Counted from the stretch's first letter, positions 32,451 through 40,641 are shown. The stretch is DNA of 40,674 nucleotides from Flavobacteriales bacterium (GCA_027491075.1 JAIXWX010000028.1:1-40674); one strand, 5' to 3'. Notes: generated from the letters alone by a model not told the origin. Translations and numbers: made by a program.

Positions 32451-34036
32451 CCATATTAACTGACCCGGGTTCTCAAAGCCCTTTGCATGCATGTAAGGAG
32501 GGAATTTTTCTCAAGGTAAGAGGCACGGAATATATGCTTCAGACCCCGACAAAATCTTCGGTGAGTTTTACTTTCACTCAAGATCCTATCGCAGGACAAA
32601 GTTTAGTGCTTTCAATTTTAGGGGGCTCATATCCGATTCCATTCATTGCTTTGAACACTCCTCGTCCTTCAGGAAGTTGTTACGTACGATCTGTAGGTCA
32701 GTCGCTTCGTGATTGGATTATCAACAACCTATTTCTGGCCATGAATGAAATTGCGGTTTTGAATGATTTTGATTTCGCAGTATCGGGGCCGTCTAGTGTT
32801 GTAACTATTACAAGCAACGATTTCAAAAACTACTTTTTAGCGGCTACGGGAACAGGATTTGTAACCACCAACGGATCTATTGGTGGATCTGCTGGAAACC
32901 TAAGAGAAGACTACAATATTCGCATACGAGCGCATATGAATGATACCCAGCAGGGTGTTGTCTTTTCTGTGAAAAGCCAATGGCATTACTTCAAGCCCGT
33001 GATTGAAAATGGAAACGCTGAGCTTACCGTGGATATGGGGGAAATTCTTTCAGAGCTTTTTTCTCAGGAAGACATTCCTGCGGAGAATAATCAGTTGTGG
33101 ACTGTGCTATCCCTGTCCGCAAGAAAAGTGTATTTAAAGGTAAGTGAGCATTATGGTGATGAGCCAGAGAATAATCCTAACGTTGTAACCAATACTTTTC
33201 GCGTAGTTAAAGGTGGCCGAGATCCGATTGAAAGAACAGAGCCGCTGGGCAGCATTGCAAAACCTCAATTCCTCACCAACAGGAGTCAAGTATATACTGA
33301 TGCCCGATTGTATGACTGGCTCTATTTTCACGAACCTCTTGTGGCCGCTGGAAATAAGCTTTTTCTTAGAACCAGGACGCAGTATGTTGGAGGATCTATT
33401 GTTGAAAGATTAACACAGCAGATAATACCTTCAGAGCAAGGAAGGATTGTTCGTGTGCCTTGTGGATTTAATCAACTAGAGTTAAATACTTTTTCTGGAA
33501 CTCCTATTGCTTATTCATGCGATATTGTAGTCACTAACACATCAAATGTGGTCACTGAAGCTTTCATTTCTCCTATATGGTTTAAACTATTGGAGGAAAG
33601 TGATTATCGATCTGGTTTGCAATACTTCAATACTTTTGGCTTCCTTGAAAGCATTGTTCTAGATGGATCCGCAAATGCGGTGATGGAATGGAGCAGAAGA
33701 ATAGAACGTATTGAACAAAGCTCGGTAGTGACAAAGAATACACATCGAGAGATTGGTTACGAAACGCAAAAAGAACTGGTATTAAATGTTACCACAGGTC
33801 CCGTAAATAAAAATACGTGGGGATCGCTTGGAGATCTTTTTCTAAGCAAGAAGCTATTTTTCGTGGAGTTTATTGCTACTAATTGTACTCGATTCGCTTG
33901 TCAACTGGACAAAGGAAAAACCTCGCTTGGAGTGTATAATCCGGACGGAGATGCATTTACTCAGGTGCCCCTTACTTTGAAGTTTACGGCGGAGCAAACC
34001 CACAGTAATCCTGTTAACATTCTAGATTTAAACTAA
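32441..34036 (+). CDS. tail or baseplate protein, 531 aa
   Basis: This large beta-rich protein follows the tape measure block, in the place of distal tail proteins. Strands alternate throughout (FLKVRGTEYML, SVSFTFTQDP, VVTITSNDFKN), and the C-terminal 100 residues contain charged helices and a beta end (LTLKFTAEQTH). It likely forms the distal tail or tail-tip hub together with the next gene. The exact family is not recognised. The following start (ATG at 34036) shares the last base of its stop codon. Confidence 0.7.
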   Translation: MAITILTDPGSQSPLHACKEGIFLKVRGTEYMLQTPTKSSVSFTFTQDPIAGQSLVLSILGGSYPIPFIALNTPRPSGSCYVRSVGQSLRDWIINNLFLAMNEIAVLNDFDFAVSGPSSVVTITSNDFKNYFLAATGTGFVTTNGSIGGSAGNLREDYNIRIRAHMNDTQQGVVFSVKSQWHYFKPVIENGNAELTVDMGEILSELFSQEDIPAENNQLWTVLSLSARKVYLKVSEHYGDEPENNPNVVTNTFRVVKGGRDPIERTEPLGSIAKPQFLTNRSQVYTDARLYDWLYFHEPLVAAGNKLFLRTRTQYVGGSIVERLTQQIIPSEQGRIVRVPCGFNQLELNTFSGTPIAYSCDIVVTNTSNVVTEAFISPIWFKLLEESDYRSGLQYFNTFGFLESIVLDGSANAVMEWSRRIERIEQSSVVTKNTHREIGYETQKELVLNVTTGPVNKNTWGSLGDLFLSKKLFFVEFIATNCTRFACQLDKGKTSLGVYNPDGDAFTQVPLTLKFTAEQTHSNPVNILDLN

Positions 34037-36171
34037 TGCTTAGAATTTCTGTAATAAAAGACGGACAAGAGTTTCCATTGTTTATGGGATCTACCACGGA
34101 AACTTCTATTGACGAGAATGATGCGTTGTTTGATTTGGAATCCGCAGTTCGTTCTGGATATTCGATGAACTTAAGCATCCCTATTGAAGGGAATGAAATC
34201 GCACTACAGCAAGCCCATAGAGTATCAGTACGAGAGGAAATGGATTTGTACCATGTTAGAGTATACGAGCGTAATATTCCTAGCTATGAGGCTACATTAG
34301 GCATAGAAAAGAGTAGCGTGAGCACATCGGAAGGGATGTTGGATTGTAATATAATTTTTAGCACCTTCGGGTCAAGAACGGCGGATGTTCTGTTGAAAGA
34401 TGCGCTAAAGGATGTGGTGTATAGCTTAGGTGAAACGCCAAGCGAGATTATTGATTCGATTAATGCAAATTTGAGCTCTACATGGCCCGCTGCTGTTGTT
34501 CAATTTCCTCCTATGAGAATATTGGCGGAAGATGCAAACGGAATTGAGACTAAGATTATAGCGAATCAATATGACGTTGTAAACAACTCTATTGTATTCT
34601 GCGGCAACAATACTACCAACTTCACCAAACCTTGGATACCTCAGTTTTATTATGTTGAAATTATACAGCAGCTTTTCCAACGATATGGTTACAAGGTAAA
34701 AGGTAGTGCTTTGGAAGATGCTTTTTTCGCAAAGCAACTTTGTGTTAACTATCGTCCAATGCACACGGCTCGCTTGAGCAACGAAAATATTTTTGTTACT
34801 ACAAGTCCTCAAACTATTAACGGATCTTCCTTTATTCAATGGCATTCGATGACATTTAGTTCGAGTGTTATGTCTGATCCACCGATGCCTTCTGATGTGT
34901 TCTACCTACCTCCTGCAGCTGGGCCGTGGTATCAACTCTTGAGATTAAGATTACGTATTAAAGCTGTAAGTGGCGCAAATGTTAAGATGCGGGTTTATGA
35001 TCGCTTAACGAGTCTTAACTTACTGCCTATTCCTTATTTCGAATATGATCCTATTCCTGGTGATGAATTGAACATTATGTTAGCTCCAGCCAACCGGTCC
35101 AATTTCTTGGTTGATTACACGGATAAAATTAGAATTGATGTTATCGGGGGAAGTGTTGAGCTTGATAGTGGATGTGAGATTATTCAAAACATCACTCAAT
35201 CGAATAACTACGGGTTTGATACGCTGCTTTTTTTTAAACCTGAGTTAAAGCTTGGCGATTACTTGCCTCCAGATGTTTCTGTAGGTGAGTTTCTGAATGC
35301 GATCAAATCAGCTTTTCATTTGAAAATTGATATTGACGAGACTAACAAACAGGTGAGCATATCAACAGCAAAGGACTATCTCTCCACTAATGACATTGTT
35401 CAGGCTGAACAAGTGATTGATAGCTACACAAAAGAAAGGATCCAGAATTACCGTTATCAAGTAAGATGGGGTAATGATTTCGAGCCTATTCCAAAGAATA
35501 AACTGATTGGTACTATCTCCACCTTTCAGACGCCTCCTTTTATCGCTCCTCCTGGTTCATTTGTTTATGTTTCTAATGAAAACGCATACTACCTTAAAGA
35601 TGATACGACTTGGGAGTACTACTCCATTAAAAATGAGTACAAGGAAATTGGTAGTACTGGAGATGTTAGGCAGATTAATATTCCAATAAAGCTAGCGGAG
35701 GTTCGGGCCGACGCCACAGGTGAAACTAATGGTTACCTTGTTACCTTTGAAAATCCATATTTGAACCACATATCCTTGCAAGATATGTTGACTGCTTCAA
35801 ATGGAATGTCCGAGGAATCATGGGATCTAACTATTATGACTTATTATGGGTTCCAGCCGAATCGAAACGGAACACAGCCTTTTGTTAGCACGGTAGCCTT
35901 TCTTTATGATGGATCATTTATCAATGATCTATATCTTGTGTTTGATGAAAGGAATGAGAGTGCATTTAAAGTCTACCAAGAACCTTTTCTCAAACTGCTC
36001 TCCAGATACGTCACATTTAAGATTCGTCTAGCGATGAGCTATCGTAAATTTGTTGAACGGCACCGTGGCAAGAAGATCTCATGGAAGAATAATCATTTTC
36101 TTGAGGTGAACAGCAATGGAGTTCTTGGAAAGGACGAAGGAGTTACAGAAATTGAAATTTTAAGACTATGA
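34036..36171 (+). CDS. tail tip / baseplate hub protein, 711 aa
   Basis: The largest tail protein after the tape measure. It starts with a beta strand (LRISVIKDGQEFPL) and a DENDALFDLESA stretch, contains a region with several helices near residues 205-230 (YVEIIQQLFQRYGYKV), then a later motif SVGEFLNAIKSAFHLKIDIDETNKQVSI, a pattern seen in tail hub proteins that fold around the tail axis. No hydrolase or sugar-cleaving domain is visible. Its stop overlaps the next ATG by four bases. Confidence 0.75.
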   Translation: MLRISVIKDGQEFPLFMGSTTETSIDENDALFDLESAVRSGYSMNLSIPIEGNEIALQQAHRVSVREEMDLYHVRVYERNIPSYEATLGIEKSSVSTSEGMLDCNIIFSTFGSRTADVLLKDALKDVVYSLGETPSEIIDSINANLSSTWPAAVVQFPPMRILAEDANGIETKIIANQYDVVNNSIVFCGNNTTNFTKPWIPQFYYVEIIQQLFQRYGYKVKGSALEDAFFAKQLCVNYRPMHTARLSNENIFVTTSPQTINGSSFIQWHSMTFSSSVMSDPPMPSDVFYLPPAAGPWYQLLRLRLRIKAVSGANVKMRVYDRLTSLNLLPIPYFEYDPIPGDELNIMLAPANRSNFLVDYTDKIRIDVIGGSVELDSGCEIIQNITQSNNYGFDTLLFFKPELKLGDYLPPDVSVGEFLNAIKSAFHLKIDIDETNKQVSISTAKDYLSTNDIVQAEQVIDSYTKERIQNYRYQVRWGNDFEPIPKNKLIGTISTFQTPPFIAPPGSFVYVSNENAYYLKDDTTWEYYSIKNEYKEIGSTGDVRQINIPIKLAEVRADATGETNGYLVTFENPYLNHISLQDMLTASNGMSEESWDLTIMTYYGFQPNRNGTQPFVSTVAFLYDGSFINDLYLVFDERNESAFKVYQEPFLKLLSRYVTFKIRLAMSYRKFVERHRGKKISWKNNHFLEVNSNGVLGKDEGVTEIEILRL

Positions 36172-36560
36172 GTGTAATATCGGAAGCATTGGATATTTGT
36201 TTAGAAACGCGTTTCACCGTACGTCCATGGGTTATAAAACTCAAGCAAGTAGAACACAGCTTGAAACGAATCACAGGCTTACTCGTAGTGTGGGCAGTGG
36301 TTTTTACGCTGCTCATTTGGATGTTTGTACATTTAACATTAGCACTTGTATTTCTTGGTGTAGTAATGATTACAATTTGGTCGTTACTTGTGGCCGCAAG
36401 CCGTGGAATCAGGAAATACAATAGGCAGTTGGATGACGTGGTGAGGTTCGTGTCAGATTATTCGCAGATAGAACTGTCTAAAGAAGATATAGAAGCGTCT
36501 TTGATTAGTCTGTATTTGAATAAAAAAGCAATTCACGCAATATCAAAAATCGATGAGTGA
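36168..36560 (+). CDS. two-TM membrane protein in the tail block
   Basis: The 130-residue product has hydrophobic segments at about 36-54 and 56-77, forming a tight hairpin, with a basic N-terminal side and a charged C-terminal half (80-130). It overlaps both neighbours (four and eight bases), so it is part of the tail operon. A membrane protein here is unusual. It may take part in DNA entry through the inner membrane, act as a late holin or antiholin, or change the host envelope. Confidence 0.65.
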   Translation: MSVISEALDICLETRFTVRPWVIKLKQVEHSLKRITGLLVVWAVVFTLLIWMFVHLTLALVFLGVVMITIWSLLVAASRGIRKYNRQLDDVVRFVSDYSQIELSKEDIEASLISLYLNKKAIHAISKIDE

Positions 36561-36930
36561 GATTTTGGATAATGTAAGACTAGGTTCTCTTTTGTTGCGC
36601 CATGGAAACATTATGAGCGCATCTTTGAAGGCTGAGAGCTCTTCAAGATTTCAGAGTCGATCTGGAAAGCTTTCCTCGTCTTTTCAACCGAAAGTGGTAA
36701 TGCAAGGAGGAGATGTGACTGGTATAAGCTTCAATACTTTTCGCTATGCCTATATTCTTAATCATGGAGTGAAAAGCCAAAGCGTTAAAGGCAAGCTCAG
36801 GAGCTACCAAACCAGAGGGTTTACTGGCGATCAGTTCATTGAAAGAGTTAGAGATAAATTTCAGGGCAAGATTGCTCAAGATATCAGCGAAATGTACGGA
36901 AAGCAAGTGGTAGAGAATTTCCGTTTTTAA
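36553..36930 (+). CDS. possible tail-completion protein (HK97 gp10-like)
   Basis: The 125-residue product has the pattern SSRFQSRSGKLSSSFQPKVVMQGGDVTGISFNTFRYAYILNHG, reminiscent of HK97 gp10-type proteins that stabilise the head-tail joint (a basic helix, then beta strands, then Y-x-x-I-L-N-H-G). The C-terminal half is helical. Its place at the end of the tail genes differs from the usual place near the portal, so the assignment is tentative. Confidence 0.5.
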   Translation: MSEILDNVRLGSLLLRHGNIMSASLKAESSSRFQSRSGKLSSSFQPKVVMQGGDVTGISFNTFRYAYILNHGVKSQSVKGKLRSYQTRGFTGDQFIERVRDKFQGKIAQDISEMYGKQVVENFRF

Positions 36931-36952
36931 ATGTCCTTTGCTTTCATCGGAA

Positions 36953-36985
36953 TGATTTGAAAGTTTGAATCCTAATTTCAAATCA
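36953..36985 (+). promoter_or_regulatory. inverted repeat before the late lipoprotein
   Basis: TGATTTGAAA (36953-36962) is the exact reverse complement of TTTCAAATCA (36976-36985), with a 13-base loop. It ends 12 bases before the lipoprotein ATG. It could be an operator or an mRNA hairpin controlling a gene expressed separately from the tail operon. It has no T run. Confidence 0.5.
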
Positions 36986-36997
36986 AAATCATTTATC

Positions 36998-37849
36998 ATG
37001 AAAAACATTTTTGTATTACTACTCGGTGTCTTTGCGGTGAGCGCAATTGCTTGCACCAAGGAAAAGGTGAACGATCCACCATCATACTCTATTCTGAGCC
37101 CACAGGAGAAGGCTGATCAGATTCTATTGAGAATTGATTCTGCTTCTCGAGCTTTTGGCGACGGTATTGAACAGAATGCGATTTTGACCGAAGAGCAATT
37201 CCTTGAGATCTGCGCGGTTGAAGACATGTTCTTGGATATCTGGACAGATTCTGATTTGCGCTATGTCCTACCAGTTGGTACCGCCAATATTCTTCCCTAC
37301 GAAGTGAAGCTTCGCTATTTGCAGGAATCTATTCCAGACAACCTTCGAATAACAGCTAACGAAGGCAGCACGGTTGAAACTTTTCTAGTTAGAAGTAACG
37401 GTCCAGCGAGATTTGATGCGACACCAGATATAGTTGCTCAAGTATTAGCCGCATCGGGGACCACTGTTGGTAGATTTTCATCCTTAAATCTGTGGCGTCC
37501 TACTGTTCCATTTGATACCGGTACAGTTACCGCCTTCGATATCACTAGGGCCATGGCAGGAGTTAATCAATCGGGGTCGTTTGATTTTGCTGCAGAGTAT
37601 ATACCTGAATCAGTAGTCTGGTTGTATGCGTTTAGTGGTGGAAATTGGACTATTGAAGCAGATATCATAGTGTATAACGGCGCTATGATTGCTGACACGA
37701 TACATTACGGCATGGATAGTCCATTCGGAGAATTGATTTGGAATCCAACATTAGATTCTCCTGCACAAGATGATGTTATTCAAGGACCATTACCGGGTGG
37801 AATTCTCAGTATATCCGCCAATGGTCTGACACCACCCTTTTCGGTGTAG
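36998..37849 (+). CDS. large phage-carried lipoprotein, 283 aa
   Basis: From ATG 36998 the protein begins with a lipoprotein signal peptide (MKNIFVLLLGVFAVSAIAC, Cys19), so it is anchored in a membrane with the rest periplasmic or surface exposed. The longer frame from TTG 36965 is not preferred. The mature part has helices to residue 90 and then beta strands. No family is recognised, although two glycine and proline rich segments (about 150-175 and near the end) look like loops of a compact domain. Separate regulation, its own terminator and location at the right end suggest a surface-modifying moron. Confidence 0.75.
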   Translation: MKNIFVLLLGVFAVSAIACTKEKVNDPPSYSILSPQEKADQILLRIDSASRAFGDGIEQNAILTEEQFLEICAVEDMFLDIWTDSDLRYVLPVGTANILPYEVKLRYLQESIPDNLRITANEGSTVETFLVRSNGPARFDATPDIVAQVLAASGTTVGRFSSLNLWRPTVPFDTGTVTAFDITRAMAGVNQSGSFDFAAEYIPESVVWLYAFSGGNWTIEADIIVYNGAMIADTIHYGMDSPFGELIWNPTLDSPAQDDVIQGPLPGGILSISANGLTPPFSV

Positions 37850-37872
37850 TAATTAGGATTAAATAAATTTTG

Positions 37873-37906
37873 TAGTCCCGAGGGTTTGCCTTCGGGACTA
37901 TTTTTT
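37873..37906 (+). terminator. intrinsic terminator after the lipoprotein
   Basis: TAGTCCCGA (37873-37881) pairs with TCGGGACTA (37892-37900), followed directly by six T's (37901-37906). It lies between the lipoprotein and the methyltransferase. Confidence 0.85.
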
Positions 37907-37930
37907 AAAGAGAAAGAAAGAGGAGAAAGC

Positions 37931-38710
37931 ATGAAGGCACCATTTAGTTATTATGGCGGCAAGGCCAATCTTGCATCTAAGATTGTGGAAATGATACCAC
38001 AACATGTCACATACGTTGAGCCATTCTGTGGCGGAGCTGCGGTTCTATGGGCAAAGGAGCCTAGCGGTGTGGAAATAGTTAATGATACGAATAAAGAGCT
38101 GGTTAATTTTTACATTCAATGTAAAACAAACCCTGAGAAGCTGGATAAGTTGATCAAGGGATCCATTCATTCTAGAGATCTACATCGAGATGCGTGGGTG
38201 GTCTATAATCATCCACATTTATTCACAGAAGTCAGGAGAGCATGGGCCGTTTGGGTTTTGGCTGTTATGGGATTCAGCAGCCAATTGAGCGTGAGCTTTG
38301 GCACGAGCGTCTCCAATGACACACAACAGAAGAAGATCATGAATAAGCGAGAGTCCTTTGGTGCAAGCTATGCCCAGAGACTGGCCAAGGTAACCGCTGA
38401 GAGTCGAGATGCTATTGAAGTCATAAGGCAGTATGATTCTCCCGACTCGTTCCATTACTGTGATCCGCCCTACTTTAATAGTGACTGTGCCCATTATAAA
38501 GGCTACTCGATTCAAGAGTTCAAAAGGCTGCTGGATACTTTATCTAGCATTAAGGGAAAATTTCTTCTGAGTAGCTATCCAAGTGATCTGCTACAAGAGT
38601 ATGTGTCAAAATACGGTTGGAAGCATGAGCAGATTCCTGGGAGGGTATCTGTGGCCCGCAAGAAGGAAGTTAAGAAAGCCAAGGTGGAATGTTTGACTTG
38701 GAATTATTGA
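37931..38710 (+). CDS. D12-class adenine-N6 DNA methyltransferase (Dam-like), copy 2
   Basis: From ATG 37931, preceded by AGGAGAAAG, the protein has 259 residues. A longer TTG frame from 37886 starts inside the terminator and is not preferred. It has the D12 motifs SYYGGK near residue 6, PFCGG at 31-35 and the catalytic DPPY at 178-181, followed by GYSIQEFKRLLDTL. It is shorter than, and clearly diverged from, the copy at 8613. It stands as a separate unit behind a terminator, so it may be expressed in the lysogen, whereas the first copy belongs to the replication operon. Confidence 0.9.
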   Translation: MKAPFSYYGGKANLASKIVEMIPQHVTYVEPFCGGAAVLWAKEPSGVEIVNDTNKELVNFYIQCKTNPEKLDKLIKGSIHSRDLHRDAWVVYNHPHLFTEVRRAWAVWVLAVMGFSSQLSVSFGTSVSNDTQQKKIMNKRESFGASYAQRLAKVTAESRDAIEVIRQYDSPDSFHYCDPPYFNSDCAHYKGYSIQEFKRLLDTLSSIKGKFLLSSYPSDLLQEYVSKYGWKHEQIPGRVSVARKKEVKKAKVECLTWNY

Positions 38711-38914
38711 TGTTGTAATGAATAAATCGCTTTTGGATAATGAACTATGTAAAGAATAGCTTATTCAATAATCCTAGAAAGCAATTCCTTTTTATAAAAA
38801 ATCCTTCGGTGTTTTAACTATCCAGAAGGTAAGTTTGTATAAGTTTGTATTGCGAACTTCAATGTGGGAATAAAAAAAGCCCCTTGTAAAAGGGGCTTTC
38901 TTTGGTACAGAAGA
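38711..38914. other. gap with 10-bp tandem repeat
   Basis: No gene is seen. The stretch has an exact tandem repeat AAGTTTGTAT at 38831-38840 and 38841-38850, and at its right end a hairpin that serves the leftward gene at 38915. The rest is plain AT-rich sequence. Confidence 0.5.
38872..38899 (-). terminator. intrinsic terminator of the small leftward gene
   Basis: On the minus strand AAAGCCCCTT (38899-38890) pairs with AAGGGGCTTT (38885-38876) around a four-base loop, and the T run follows (seven T's, from 38878 down to 38872). It lies 16 bases after the stop of the 42-aa gene. Confidence 0.85.
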
Positions 38915-39043
38915 TTATTCTTCTGTTTGGTTATCATCCACTAAAAAGCGAAAAAATTTTCCTTTTTTAGGGTAAACTCTTTTTCCGTTTACAACACGGA
39001 ATCGAGCATAGATAACCTTTTTACCAAGTGGAATATTTTCCAT
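38915..39043 (-). CDS. 42-aa basic protein near the integrase
   Basis: From the ATG at 39043 (minus strand) the product has 42 residues: MENIPLGKKVIYARFRVVNGKR, then VYPKKGKFFRF and a short acidic tail. This is the style of small basic Bacteroidota proteins with one strand and a basic patch (pattern Y-x-x-x-x-V-x-N-G-K-x-x-x-P-K-K). A longer frame to 39133 would include hairpin-forming leader sequence and is not preferred. It is downstream of the integrase in the same direction and ends in a strong terminator. A recombination directionality factor is possible from position and size, but is not shown. Confidence 0.55.
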   Translation of the reverse strand: MENIPLGKKVIYARFRVVNGKRVYPKKGKFFRFLVDDNQTEE

Positions 39044-39060
39044 TGATAGAAAAATTAGAA

Positions 39061-39114
39061 CCCGAAGTCTTATTACCGGTGCTTCGGGACAACCTCTGGT
39101 GGATTTGTCCCACC
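39061..39114 (-). promoter_or_regulatory. overlapping hairpins in the leader of the 42-aa gene
   Basis: On the minus strand three stems share bases: GGTGG with CCACC (39114-39110 with 39102-39098), GGGACAA with TTGTCCC (39111-39105 with 39092-39086), and CCCGAAG with CTTCGGG (39088-39082 with 39067-39061). The last is followed by TTCTAATTTTTC. Because the middle stem shares bases with both others, they are mutually exclusive, as in an attenuator. It is the 5' leader of the small gene, or the tail of the integrase transcript. Confidence 0.45.
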
Positions 39115-39118
39115 TTTT

Positions 39119-39152
39119 ATCCCGATAGGGCAAACTATCGGGATATTTTTTT
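39119..39152 (+). terminator. intrinsic terminator between methyltransferase and integrase
   Basis: ATCCCGATAG (39119-39128) pairs perfectly with CTATCGGGAT (39135-39144) around a six-base loop, with seven T's at 39146-39152. Reading rightward it would stop transcripts from the late region before the integrase. Confidence 0.85.
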
Positions 39153-39329
39153 AATGAGTTACTGTTTTCAATGACAAGAGCTCAGAACTTAGTTGGTTCC
39201 TACACTTTTGATTTTGACAAAGTTATAACCCTTAAATGGATGGCCTCACCAGATAGTATAAACATTGATCGCGCAGTGTTAACAATAAAACGTCTTTTCA
39301 ACAAATGCGGACTTTTAATAAAAAATGAT

Positions 39330-40433
39330 TTACCATTCCTCCTTCATATTCATAATGTTCACATTGGCAACGGGCTTTGCTTTGCGGATGTAGATGGATG
39401 TGGTGTCCAGAGATGAATGTCGAAATTGATCTTTTAATTCGATCGGGGAATCAACATTTTTGGCGAGTGCGAGAGCTCCCGAGTCTTTGAGTGAATACAT
39501 TTGGTAGCTGTCATCCAGCATAAGCGCCTTTCTGATCTTGTTCCACTTTTTGGCCAGCAACCTAGAGTTGCAGCTTTTTAGTCCGGGTTTTAAGTTTAAA
39601 GATGAAAACAGGTAGTGATCACTTCGGCTATTGCCTACATGCTTCACCAGATCATGTAGCACGTGAGTCGGCAAAGAAATGGGTGCGGATTCGTGATCTT
39701 TGGCCTGATGAGCTTCGATGTAGATTAAGCTTAAATCAAATCTTACATTCTCCACTTTGAGGCGGCACAGCTCTGCAGGTCGAATACCACAATAGAAAAT
39801 GAGTTTCATTGGCAGTACCAATTCTGGGAGATAATTATTTGCCCATGATTTGATGTCTCTGAGTATAGGAGTGGGAATGACCTTTCTCTTTTTCTCCTTG
39901 GGCTTTTTCTTGCTTATGCCGCCAAAGGGATTTTCAGAAACATATTGTTGCTCTTTCAGCTTATTGAACACTGTTCTCATCAGCGTGAGATAGTTATTGT
40001 AGGAACGAGCGGTCAGTTTTCTGCTGATATTCATGTCAGCCAAAAATTCCAATGCCTGTTTTTTGGAAAAAAGGGAACAGTCCTTATCAATATAGCTTTT
40101 CTTTTCGCACCAATCGGTGAAAATAGATACAGTGCTTTTGTAGGTGCGGATGGAATCTTCTCTCTCGGGCAGAAAATTCCCGAGATAGAACCTCAACGCT
40201 TTACGCATGGTTTGACCTTCGCTTTGTTCATTAGCGGGTGACCAGCCAGAATAAAGCTGTTCATTGAGGGATTTAGAAAGGGCTAGAGCATATCGCTCTC
40301 GCTCGATTTCATTGGTGATGTGATTGACTCTGATTCGCTTTCGAATCCACTGGTCCTTACACATGTAGTAATACTCTACGCGGGCATCCTTGCCGGGGTA
40401 GTACTGTGCTGGCTTGAAAGATAAATGTGTCAT
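39330..40433 (-). CDS. int: tyrosine integrase
   Basis: From the ATG at 40433 the product has 367 residues (a frame from 40475 adds 14). The N-terminal third carries arm-binding features, then a SAM-like core-binding domain (about 85-175), then the catalytic domain. Arg218 (CGIRPAELCRL), a Lys in HQAKDHES, box II YSLKDSG (Tyr313 and Lys316 where most enzymes have His and Arg), His339 (RHSSLDTT) and the nucleophile Tyr348 (SIYIRK) are visible. Bacteroidota phage integrases commonly have YSFKHTG in this box, so it is a variant of that group. It inserts into the tRNA-Ser gene next to it. Confidence 0.93.
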   Translation of the reverse strand: MTHLSFKPAQYYPGKDARVEYYYMCKDQWIRKRIRVNHITNEIERERYALALSKSLNEQLYSGWSPANEQSEGQTMRKALRFYLGNFLPEREDSIRTYKSTVSIFTDWCEKKSYIDKDCSLFSKKQALEFLADMNISRKLTARSYNNYLTLMRTVFNKLKEQQYVSENPFGGISKKKPKEKKRKVIPTPILRDIKSWANNYLPELVLPMKLIFYCGIRPAELCRLKVENVRFDLSLIYIEAHQAKDHESAPISLPTHVLHDLVKHVGNSRSDHYLFSSLNLKPGLKSCNSRLLAKKWNKIRKALMLDDSYQMYSLKDSGALALAKNVDSPIELKDQFRHSSLDTTSIYIRKAKPVANVNIMNMKEEW

Positions 40434-40531
40434 GATGATTTTTTTTATCATCAGCTTAACCTGGTGAACGAACAAGGGGTGCCGTCCTATTTTCGTCCAC
40501 CTTCAAACACAGAATCTCTTAAACCGTTGCT

Positions 40532-40550
40532 CCGTGTGACTTTCACGCGG
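40532..40550. other. hairpin between tRNA 3' end and integrase
   Basis: CCGTGTGA (40532-40539) pairs with TCACGCGG (40543-40550), with one G-T pair and a three-base loop. It lies three bases downstream of the tRNA CCA end, so it could help end the tRNA transcript or serve as a recombination-site feature. No T run follows. Confidence 0.45.
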
Positions 40551-40553
40551 ATT

Positions 40554-40641
40554 TGGCGGAGAGTGAGGGATTCGAACCCCCGGACCTGTTACAGTCAACA
40601 GTTTTCAAGACTGCCGCAATCGACCACTCTGCCAACTCTCC
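40554..40641 (-). tRNA. tRNA-Ser(UGA)
   Basis: The gene reads on the minus strand from 40641 to 40554. The acceptor stem GGAGAGT pairs with ACTCTCC, the anticodon stem GCAGT with ACTGT encloses loop CTTGAAA with anticodon TGA (40607-40605), there is a long variable arm as in class II tRNAs, and the T arm is GGGGG, TTCGAAT, CCCTC. After discriminator G the gene encodes CCA. It is the integration target. Confidence 0.95.
40556..40570. repeat. attR core inside tRNA-Ser
   Basis: This is the second copy of the 15-bp direct repeat, GCGGAGAGTGAGGGA, lying in the tRNA 3' acceptor and T-stem bases. The phage brings the 3' end, so the tRNA remains intact after integration. Confidence 0.9.

Larger units (their letters stand above)
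112..40570. mobile_element. complete temperate tailed-phage prophage in tRNA-Ser
   Basis: A 15-bp exact direct repeat bounds the element, one copy at 112-126 and the other inside the tRNA-Ser 3' end at 40556-40570. Between them lie an integrase, repressor with divergent early genes, primase-helicase, protease, major capsid candidate, terminase, portal, holin candidates, endolysin and tape measure, which together make a complete siphovirus-like gene set of about 40.4 kb. No insertion sequence or obviously broken core gene is seen, so it may still be inducible. Sipho-like morphology is inferred from a tape measure and tube candidate without any recognised contractile sheath. Confidence 0.93.

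Noticed and set aside
39171-39416. 81-codon frame on the plus strand
   Set aside because: It runs 87 bases into the 3' end of the integrase on the opposite strand and shows no recognisable protein pattern.
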